NCBI GenBank assembly: GCA_039029935.1 | Contig: JBCCFC010001036.1 | Span: 1 to 5,056, forward strand | DNA length: 5,056 nt | Source: G039029935 sp039029935 | GTDB lineage: Bacteria; Chloroflexota; Anaerolineae; Caldilineales; Caldilineaceae | Direction: 5' to 3' | Shown here: positions 1-5,056 of the stretch, piece after piece | Layout: each line of letters begins with the position of its first letter | Position numbering within the stretch: position 1 is the first letter of the stretch | The notes under the pieces: model-generated | What the model was told of the DNA's origin: nothing | The model's input: the letters and a program-made list of their open reading frames with translations, nothing else | Database searches by the model: none | Translations under genes and position numbers: made by a program

Positions 1-207
1 CGAGATACTCTGACTTCCGGCCGCGGATTCTCCTGAGTCGAGCGTTTTTCTTGTCGGGACCTCTTTATTATCAATGTCGAAATTTGATGAAGAGGCTATT
101 TCTTCCGCGACCTGCTCCGCCATTGCATTGGCTTCGGCAGCTGCATCCATGCTTTCGACTATTCTGTTGAGAACTTCTTTCAACTCTGCGAAATGCGCTA
201 TGAACAA
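1..207 (-). CDS. Unidentified minus-strand coding fragment, open at left window edge
   Basis: The minus-strand frame from about 210 down to 1 has no stop, and its translation is protein-like: HFAELKEVLNRIVESMDAAA, then an Ala/Glu-rich stretch ending EEIASSS, then a polar Asp/Lys/Thr/Ser-rich tail. The heptad-like Leu/Ile/Val spacing suggests an amphipathic helix or coiled coil. The opposite frame reads as Ser/Ala/Cys-rich text, as expected of an antisense shadow. The start is uncertain: TTG at 207 or ATG at 150 are possible, neither with a clear Shine-Dalgarno. The frame stays open to about 384, inside the neighbouring plus-strand gene, so the true N-terminus may have been lost at the junction near 211-245. 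I do not recognise a family and assign no function. Real coding is likelier than not, but the fragment is short. Confidence 0.4.
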   Translation of the reverse strand, partial: MFIAHFAELKEVLNRIVESMDAAAEANAMAEQVAEEIASSSNFDIDNKEVPTRKTLDSGESAAGSQSIS

Positions 208-210
208 GAT

Positions 211-250
211 TGAAAGTATCAGCTTCGAAGTCCACGTCCAACAGACGACA
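211..250. other. Probable rearrangement, frameshift or assembly junction at the 5' end of the glycoside-hydrolase-like gene
   Basis: In the frame of the large plus-strand gene, coding that looks genuine begins upstream of its first ATG (298): codons 244-297 read DDTGIGIHWSPGIATAIG, a typical first beta-strand and loop of a TIM barrel. This frame has no ATG, GTG or TTG between the in-frame TGA at 211-213 and the ATG at 298. Hand counts give about 45% GC over 61-240 and 55% over 241-300. To the left, the better coding frame is on the opposite strand. A disrupted or chimeric 5' end fits these facts. A frameshift from a frame-2 start (ATG at 200, MNKIESISFEVHVQQTT) is an alternative that I cannot exclude. 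Confidence 0.45.
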
Positions 251-297
251 CAGGCATTGGCATCCACTGGAGTCCAGGCATTGCTACGGCTATCGGT

Positions 298-3200
298 ATG
301 GGCAAGATTCGGGATTTCTGGGTCCCCGAAATGAAATCGTTGGGGGTGAAATGGGTCAAAATTTTTAATCACGACGGGGCCTTAGATTTTGCCGAATATC
401 TGCTCTCTGAAGGCTTTATGCCCATTGTCCGCTTCTATCAGCCCCACCCCAACCCTGAACGCTTTAGCGTCAAAGACCTTGTTCACCTCGATTCCTATCG
501 CCGCATTGGGGTCCATTATTTTGAATTCAACAATGAACCCGATCAGGATACCATGTGGAAAGGGGGACGTGTCCCTGCCAACGCCATTGACATTGTAGCC
601 GAAAACGCCATTGCCAATATGGATGCTATTTTAGAGCGAGATGGGATGCCTGCCGTACCTGCCATATCAAGCGGTTGTCGTTGGGACTTGGTGGGCAAAA
701 TCGTCGAATTGGGGCGTAAGGACATTTTTGATGGTCCCGTCTGGCAAGCCATTCACAACTACCCACGCAATCGTCCGCTGGACTACCCCTATGACATCGG
801 CAACCAAGAGGGCGGTGCGTACACAGAGCGCTTTTACAATACCATCTACCATGAACCTTGGGACCAAGATGCATGGCGAGGGCGTACCCTGCAAGCGGTC
901 AATTCGATGCGTTTGACACAGGCCGTCCCCAGCGCAACGGTCATGGATGACCCTACTTGCTGGTTGGCCTTTGACTATTACAATCAACGTATCCAATGGC
1001 ATCTCGGACGCACCATCCCCATTTTATCCACCGAATGCGGTTACATCATTGGTGAGGATATGGATGGCCGCTATCCTGCCACGACACCTGATTTACACAT
1101 GGCACAAACATTGGAAGCCTGTCGTATCATGATGGGGACCAGCCACCGCTTTAAGGCCGCACCCGACTATTACTTCTGCACAGCATTTTGGCTACTCGCC
1201 AACACCAAGTTGGGCAGCTCCAGCCACTGGTGGGAGCGTCATGCATGGTATAGCGATCTGTGGCCGAGTGGCATCTTGCCCATTGTTCATGCACTCCGTG
1301 CCGAGCCAAAGGCGGTCCGTCGCTGGCAGGGCAGCGGTCCAGTGGGTGCGCGGACGACACTGCGGGGAACTGTTGCCCATGGACGACCCAACCAGACCAT
1401 TGTACTGGAAAAACAGGGGAAAGCAGTAGTACAGACTACGCTGGATTTGCAGAATCGCTTCACCGTGTCGGATTTACTGCCGGGTGCCTATACGCTGCGC
1501 ATCCCGCTCAACGGTACAGGTCAACAGAGCTATGTTAACGGCGCAGATGGAGACAGTTTCTCAACCTATCCAACCGAAGATATTTTTGAGGAGGTGCTAC
1601 TCCCGCCAGGCCGAGACGAGGTTGTGGTCAATTTTGATTTAGCACTGCCGGACAACAATCAGGGCGAGAGCATCCTGCAAGGGCAGGTGCGGGGTGGTGC
1701 GGGTGTGGTCGTCATTCTGGTGCGCGCCAGCGATGGTGAAGAATGGGTGACGATGAGCAACGCCGAGGGCAAGTTCCGCTTTATCGACCTGCCAGCAGAC
1801 ACATACACAGCGCGGGTTCACCCCAAGGGTAGCCGTGTTGATGACATCGTGTTGGATGGTCGTCGCACCCGTGACATCGAGTTGACCTGTGAGGGTTGGG
1901 GCTACACGGTGACAACGTTGGATGATGCCGACTATCAGGATGTCATTTACTGCACGGTCGAGAACCAGCCAACAGCAATGGTGACGGCAGTCAAGGGGAA
2001 TTGGCGTGGCTCACCAGTGCAGGTCAGTACGCTCGCGTCGATTGGCGACTGCGCATGTGCGTTGATGGGGCTGGATGTCGGTACGTATATGGTCGAGGTG
2101 GAAGACATTGAATTTGCGGGAACTTCGCAGCCCATTCTCAAGGCGAGGGTGCATGTCGATCACATCAATGTGCCGCTGGTTAAGTTTGTCTACAATGGCG
2201 ATAGTGTGCATGATGCCCCCAGCCAGTCGGTCATCAAGGGGCGCGCTGTCGGCAGCTTTGTCAGCGAGGTGCTGCATGGCAAACAGAGTTCGCTCAATAT
2301 CGGTGAGGAAAGCACCATTGTCGTGTTGACCGACCAACAGGCCAATCGACGTGAGAAATTTGTCGATACCGATGGGAGTTTCACCTTTAAAGGGTTGACG
2401 GCAGGGTTGTATGCAATTGAGATCAAGGGGCATGAGAGTTTGGCAAGCCGCGCCGATATCGCGCTGGATGGTCTCAACGAAGTTTCGGTTGAACTCATTC
2501 TGCCCTATGTTTCGCCATTGCCCGAAGAGGATGATAACCTCGGACATGGCATCATTGCGGGCATTGCACCGGACGCCAATGGTAAGCTGGCGCGCTTGGT
2601 AGATAGTGTGGGCAATGAGTTTAAGCATGTCGTGGACGTCGATGACCGCTTCCGCTTTGAGTTTCTGAAATCAAGTACCTATACTTTGATTGTTGAAGGT
2701 GGCTATGAACAGGCAGGGCTAGAGATTGACGGTAGCCGCCATGCCCAGCCCGCAGACCAAGCGTTAGAGGTCATCTTCACACCCGTGTTACCTGTGTGGC
2801 AGGCAGACGTGGCCGAGGCGGGATCACTCCCCGGATTCAGTGCCATCCGCGTCGAGGTCATTGATATGCCAGAATTACCCGTTCATCTCTGGCGTGAAGG
2901 CTGGGAGGGCATGACGCTGACGACAGGCAGTGCACCTCAACATGGTGAATTTGCGCTGGAATTTAGCCCGTTGGAGCCAGGACACTATCTGGTCGAGGCC
3001 GAGGGGCTGGGTGTGTGGATTGATGTTGAGTTGACTGGCTTGGAATCGGTATGGGTCACATTCCGACAGCAGGTGTCGCCGATTAGCGAACATGTCGTGC
3101 GTCCACTTAATGAGCGCGTTGCAACGGCCACACAAGATGAAACGCCATCTGATGTTGAAAATACGGCTCAGACTGCCCCCTCATCCGCGCCTAAACCCGC

Positions 3201-3504
3201 CGACGCGCCAGTAGCAGTTGAAGAACCACTGACGCCACCGGCCAGCCACTATCTACTGCTCGAAGAGAACATGAACATCCACGAAGCCATCACTGACCTG
3301 ACGCAGTTGACCTATGTACTTCAATACATCTCCGAGCATGGCCCCACCATCATCCACAACTTTAACGATGTTCCGGAAAAGATTATTGAGCAAGCTGAAC
3401 GGATTGGGATTCTGGAAACACCCAATGATGATGAGACGATTCAGCGGCTACAGCAGTTGCGCGATATGGGGGTGCGGATTGATTTCTTGGAGTGGATGAG
3501 TTAA
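298..3504 (+). CDS. Clan GH-A-like TIM-barrel glycoside hydrolase homologue with six Ig-like/carboxypeptidase-regulatory-like repeats
   Basis: Numbering is from ATG 298 (1068 residues). Residues 1-~345 resemble a clan GH-A barrel: FNNEP with E80 as candidate acid/base and STECG with E246 as candidate nucleophile, at the ends of presumed strands 4 and 7. WLLAN and a Trp-rich SHWWERHAW stretch (~299-317) suggest strand 8 and the sugar site. Six beta-sandwich domains follow, each with a G-x-F-x-x-x-x-L-x-x-G-x-Y-x-x-x-V type signature near 386-402, 491-507, 584-601, 693-709, 783-799 and 883-901. A Pro/Ala/Thr linker (~935-980) leads to a helical C-terminal module (~985-1068). It probably acts on a polysaccharide or glycan; substrate and GH family cannot be told. 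No sortase motif or C-terminal membrane segment is visible, and no signal peptide can be judged because the N-terminus seems incomplete (barrel sequence continues upstream in frame to about 244). The barrel could also be catalytically inactive. Confidence 0.8.
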   Translation: MGKIRDFWVPEMKSLGVKWVKIFNHDGALDFAEYLLSEGFMPIVRFYQPHPNPERFSVKDLVHLDSYRRIGVHYFEFNNEPDQDTMWKGGRVPANAIDIVAENAIANMDAILERDGMPAVPAISSGCRWDLVGKIVELGRKDIFDGPVWQAIHNYPRNRPLDYPYDIGNQEGGAYTERFYNTIYHEPWDQDAWRGRTLQAVNSMRLTQAVPSATVMDDPTCWLAFDYYNQRIQWHLGRTIPILSTECGYIIGEDMDGRYPATTPDLHMAQTLEACRIMMGTSHRFKAAPDYYFCTAFWLLANTKLGSSSHWWERHAWYSDLWPSGILPIVHALRAEPKAVRRWQGSGPVGARTTLRGTVAHGRPNQTIVLEKQGKAVVQTTLDLQNRFTVSDLLPGAYTLRIPLNGTGQQSYVNGADGDSFSTYPTEDIFEEVLLPPGRDEVVVNFDLALPDNNQGESILQGQVRGGAGVVVILVRASDGEEWVTMSNAEGKFRFIDLPADTYTARVHPKGSRVDDIVLDGRRTRDIELTCEGWGYTVTTLDDADYQDVIYCTVENQPTAMVTAVKGNWRGSPVQVSTLASIGDCACALMGLDVGTYMVEVEDIEFAGTSQPILKARVHVDHINVPLVKFVYNGDSVHDAPSQSVIKGRAVGSFVSEVLHGKQSSLNIGEESTIVVLTDQQANRREKFVDTDGSFTFKGLTAGLYAIEIKGHESLASRADIALDGLNEVSVELILPYVSPLPEEDDNLGHGIIAGIAPDANGKLARLVDSVGNEFKHVVDVDDRFRFEFLKSSTYTLIVEGGYEQAGLEIDGSRHAQPADQALEVIFTPVLPVWQADVAEAGSLPGFSAIRVEVIDMPELPVHLWREGWEGMTLTTGSAPQHGEFALEFSPLEPGHYLVEAEGLGVWIDVELTGLESVWVTFRQQVSPISEHVVRPLNERVATATQDETPSDVENTAQTAPSSAPKPADAPVAVEEPLTPPASHYLLLEENMNIHEAITDLTQLTYVLQYISEHGPTIIHNFNDVPEKIIEQAERIGILETPNDDETIQRLQQLRDMGVRIDFLEWMS

Positions 3505-3513
3505 TCTGAAATA

Positions 3514-3585
3514 GGACGCGGACGAGCGCGGATAAATGCAGAAATCTGAAACAAAATCCGCGTTGATCCGCGCTCGTCCGTGTCC
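3514..3585. repeat. 20-bp inverted repeat made of ATCCGCGTTN-type decamers; possible bidirectional terminator
   Basis: The arms 3514-3533 and 3566-3585 are reverse complements over 20 bp with one mismatch (GGACGCGGAC.. against GGACACGGAC..), separated by a 32-bp loop. The outer flanks gaaat (3508-3512) and atttc (3588-3592) could also pair. The right half is a three-unit tandem with 10-bp period: atccgcgttg (3556), atccgcgctc (3566), gtccgtgtcc (3576). The left arm is two such units inverted. The motif aatctgaaa also occurs twice (3503-3511, 3543-3551). The element sits between two convergent genes, so it could stop transcription from both sides, but neither side has a strong U-run. It could equally be a dispersed intergenic repeat with no termination role. 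Confidence 0.75.
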
Positions 3586-3601
3586 CAATTTCTTCCTACC
3601 A

Positions 3602-4384
3602 TCACACCGCCCGAATCGTCTCCGTATGCCCATCCACACTCAACGCCTGACCAGATATCTTCACGCCCAACGGTGAGCAGATAAACAGCACCATGTTGGC
3701 AATTTCTTCGGGTTCGATAAAGGTCTGGAGCGAGACGGCCTTTTGATAGCCTGTACGGATTTGATCAACAGGTCTGCCTGTGGCTTCGGACTCGATGGCA
3801 AAGACATGTTCCATGCGAGGGTTGTTGATGGAGCCGGGGCAGATGGCATTGACGCGGATGTTGTATTCACCTAATTCCATTGCCAACGTTTTGGTGAGGC
3901 CAACGACGGCCCATTTGGAGACGGCATAGGGGGAGCGCATGGGATAGCCAAAGAGCCCGGCGGTGGAGGAGATATTGACGATGCTGCCGCTGCGTTGTGC
4001 TTTGAGGTGTGGGATCACTCGGCGGCAGGTGTAGAACTGGCTGTTGATGTTGACATCGAGCGTCTGCTGCCACGCGTCGACCTCCACATCCTCAAGCGGA
4101 CCAGCGGGGCCGGAGATGCCCGCGTTGTTGACCAGCACATCGACACCGCCCATTTGTGCAATACCCTCTGCGATGAAGCGATCAACTTGGTCTGGGTTGG
4201 AGACATCGGCGACGGTTGTGGTGATGGCTGGCAGGGTGGCTTGGCATTCAGCGAGGGCATCGGCGTTGATGTCACAGATGTGGACATGGGCACCGTTGGT
4301 GAGAAAGGCTTCGGCAGTGGCGCGCCCGATGCCTCTTGCGCCCGCTGTGATGAGAACGCGTTGGTGTTCAATGTTGATTTTCAC
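3602..4384 (-). CDS. Classical short-chain dehydrogenase/reductase (SDR), NAD(P)-dependent, substrate unknown
   Basis: The 260-residue product has the usual length of a classical SDR. From the GTG start: nucleotide-binding motif T13-AGARGIG-20, with Ala replacing the first Gly of TGxxxGxG but Gly next to it; D38 at the end of strand 2, suggesting NAD(H); NNAG at 86-89; and the catalytic tetrad N112, S140, Y153, K157 (YAVSK), whose spacing matches FabG-type enzymes. It ends in a VDGHTE segment typical of the C-terminal cofactor-side loop. The GTG at 4384 is chosen because a perfect AGGAGG lies 9 nt upstream; a TTG at 4402 would add six residues (MRRIFR) and lies on top of that site. It would oxidise a hydroxyl or reduce a carbonyl in the cytoplasm. 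Its position downstream of a transketolase subunit suggests sugar or polyol metabolism rather than fatty acid synthesis, but the substrate is not determinable here. Confidence 0.93.
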   Translation of the reverse strand: MKINIEHQRVLITAGARGIGRATAEAFLTNGAHVHICDINADALAECQATLPAITTTVADVSNPDQVDRFIAEGIAQMGGVDVLVNNAGISGPAGPLEDVEVDAWQQTLDVNINSQFYTCRRVIPHLKAQRSGSIVNISSTAGLFGYPMRSPYAVSKWAVVGLTKTLAMELGEYNIRVNAICPGSINNPRMEHVFAIESEATGRPVDQIRTGYQKAVSLQTFIEPEEIANMVLFICSPLGVKISGQALSVDGHTETIRAV

Positions 4385-4853
4385 TCGGAATATCCTCCTC
4401 AACCTCTATCGGGGTTCCTTCAATTCCAGTCAAAAGCATATCTAATGCCCTATCAAAATTCGTATCAAGAAATCCCATAATATCTATAAGACAAAATGTC
4501 CTACCTCTTTCATCAATCGCCAGAAACAGATGCTCATCTACGATTGTACCCAGTGGGTACAGTTGACTATTTATTACTTTAGACCAGTCTGAAAAACGAT
4601 CCTCTTCACCATCTGCTGCCATAGGGTCAAACACAACCTCAGTCCTAGCACAAGTTATGCCTCTTCCTGATTGACCAACTTTGAGGTTCCCAAATTCTCT
4701 TAAGACCGTAATCGCAGCAGGGAATACCTGAAATTGAGATGGCAATATGAGCATGTCGAATATATCTCTACCAGAGTACCACCCCGATTCTTCTAACAGT
4801 TGTAAACTCAACGGCGAGAATCGAGCAATATCTCTTTTGTTCTCATTGCTCAT
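4368..4853 (-). CDS. SUKH-3-type immunity protein (SMI1/KNR4 superfamily), orphan
   Basis: The 161-residue soluble product follows the SUKH-3 pattern as I remember it: LLEESGWYSGRDI (19-31), FQVFPAAITVLREFGNL (41-57), FDPMAADGEEDRF (75-87), LYPLG (98-102), LAIDERGR (111-118) and FDRALDMLLTGIE (133-145). SUKH proteins typically bind and neutralise secreted polymorphic or contact-dependent toxins. No toxin, secretion gene or other immunity gene is seen in the window. The ATG at 4853 has AAGGA 8 nt upstream. Hand-counted GC over 4441-4860 is about 40%, against about 58% over 3841-4380 in the SDR, suggesting horizontal acquisition. The gene lies 40 bp after the transketolase stop and overlaps the SDR start by 17 bp. 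The tail after residue ~145 (EGTPIEVEEDIPSENQH) lies beyond the usual domain and may be translated SDR leader. Family assignment is from pattern memory; no profile search was run. Confidence 0.82.
   Translation of the reverse strand: MSNENKRDIARFSPLSLQLLEESGWYSGRDIFDMLILPSQFQVFPAAITVLREFGNLKVGQSGRGITCARTEVVFDPMAADGEEDRFSDWSKVINSQLYPLGTIVDEHLFLAIDERGRTFCLIDIMGFLDTNFDRALDMLLTGIEGTPIEVEEDIPSENQH
4394..4399 (-). promoter_or_regulatory. Shine-Dalgarno AGGAGG of the SDR gene
   Basis: On the minus strand AGGAGG is followed by a 9-nt spacer (atattccga) and GTG at 4384-4382. This decides the SDR start. The site lies inside the end of the upstream SUKH-3 gene, so ribosomes finishing that gene pass through it, consistent with translational coupling. 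Confidence 0.8.
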
Positions 4854-4861
4854 TGTATTTA

Positions 4862-4866
4862 TCCTT
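4862..4866 (-). promoter_or_regulatory. Shine-Dalgarno AAGGA of the SUKH-3 gene
   Basis: Minus-strand AAGGA with an 8-nt A/T-rich spacer (taaataca) before ATG 4853 supports this start. No separate promoter is evident in the 40-bp gap to the transketolase stop, so expression probably depends on upstream transcription. Confidence 0.6.
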
Positions 4867-4870
4867 TTTC

Positions 4871-4890
4871 ATCTGCGTCTATCTGTGGCT
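4871..4890. repeat. Two-unit decamer repeat atctgcgtct-atctgtggct
   Basis: Two adjacent 10-bp units resemble the units at 3556-3585 (shared pattern ATCYGYGNYN, same 10-bp period). They occupy most of the gap between the transketolase stop and the SUKH-3 start. Such ATC(C/T)GCGTT decamers recur between genes in various environmental bacteria as far as I recall; their role is unknown. Confidence 0.55.
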
Positions 4891-4893
4891 GAC

Positions 4894-5056
4894 CTAAATA
4901 TGCTCGCGTATTTTCTCGGCAACCCCAGCACCATCCAAGCCATAATGACGATACAAATGAGTCGGTGGCCCCAGAATTGAATACTGGTCAGGCATACCAA
5001 TTTTGACCAATTTTGTGCCTGCGCCCGCAGCGGCCAACACTTCGGCGACAGCGGCC
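4894..5056 (-). CDS. Transketolase C-terminal subunit, 3' part (continues beyond the right edge)
   Basis: The last 53 codons are visible, ending in TAG at 4894-4896. The product reads AAVAEVLAAAGAGTKLVKIG, then MPDQYSILGPPTHLYRHYGL and DGAGVAEKIREHI. This matches the end of the transketolase C-terminal domain, where AVAEVL, the G-x-PD segment and the LYRHYGLDGAGVA helix are conserved, and most resembles the short C-subunit of split transketolases rather than a fused enzyme; the split is not visible here. Transketolase transfers two-carbon ketol units between sugar phosphates using thiamine diphosphate; the catalytic residues lie outside the window. It is the first visible gene of the minus-strand operon leading to the SUKH-3 and SDR genes. 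Possible alternatives are a 1-deoxyxylulose-5-phosphate synthase or pyruvate dehydrogenase beta C-terminus, which share the fold, but the wording fits transketolase better. Confidence 0.85.
   Translation of the reverse strand, partial: AAVAEVLAAAGAGTKLVKIGMPDQYSILGPPTHLYRHYGLDGAGVAEKIREHI

Noticed and set aside
74..334. 86-codon plus-strand open frame at the left end
   Set aside because: Its Ser/Ala/Cys/Thr-rich translation looks like the shadow of the minus-strand frame at 1-210, and its end runs out of frame through the start of the hydrolase barrel. It remains possible only as the source of a frameshifted N-terminus.
2011..2628. 205-codon open frame on the minus strand inside the large plus-strand gene
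   Set aside because: It is antisense to well-supported beta-sandwich domains, shows no recognisable motif, and its composition is what the complement of the sense codons gives.
3514..3585. CRISPR-like or tRNA-like reading of the repeated GC-rich element
   Set aside because: The units are only 10 bp with no spacers, and there is no cloverleaf or anticodon arm; it is an inverted, tandem decamer repeat.
4385..4402. TTG start at 4402 for the SDR, giving MRRIFRVKIN
   Set aside because: The TTG sits directly beside the AGGAGG and has no ribosome-binding site of its own, while GTG 4384 is 9 nt downstream of that AGGAGG and begins the usual short SDR lead-in.
3995..4480. 161-codon plus-strand open frame, and another at 4044-4445
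   Set aside because: Both are antisense to the SDR, whose catalytic motifs are intact, and neither has protein-like motifs of its own.
4747..4980. 77-codon plus-strand open frame with a hydrophobic segment, resembling a small membrane protein
   Set aside because: It is antisense to the start of the SUKH-3 gene and the end of the transketolase gene and spans their intergenic gap; both opposite genes are clearly supported.

Overview
The window looks like part of a bacterial chromosome of moderate GC (about 50-58% in most coding parts). Protein style (a glycoside-hydrolase-like barrel with serial carboxypeptidase-regulatory-like domains, a split transketolase, decamer intergenic repeats) is reminiscent of Chloroflexota/Anaerolineae. 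That placement is an impression from memory, not a search result.

Layout. Positions 1-~210 hold what reads best as an unidentified minus-strand coding fragment running off the left edge. Around 211-245 the sequence changes character, and a large plus-strand gene begins without a convincing start. It is a clan GH-A-like TIM-barrel protein (NEP and TEC glutamates) followed by six beta-sandwich repeats of about 100 residues, a Pro/Ala/Thr-rich linker and a helical C-terminal module; it ends at 3504. A 97-bp convergent intergenic region (3505-3601) carries a 20-bp near-perfect inverted repeat built from decamers of the type ATCCGCGTTN. The remaining genes are on the minus strand, in transcription order: the C-terminal end of a transketolase C-subunit (entering from the right edge, stop at 4894-4896), a 161-aa SUKH-3-type immunity protein (4853-4368) and a classical short-chain dehydrogenase/reductase (4384-3602).

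How they fit. The transketolase subunit and the SDR plausibly belong to one sugar or sugar-acid catabolic operon. The SUKH-3 gene between them is clearly different in composition (about 40% GC by hand count against about 58% in the SDR), has no toxin partner in view, and overlaps the SDR start by 17 bp so that its own last codons encode the SDR ribosome-binding site. It looks like an acquired orphan immunity gene wedged into a metabolic operon. A second copy of the decamer repeat lies directly upstream of it (4871-4890). No RNA genes, CRISPR arrays or insertion sequences were seen.
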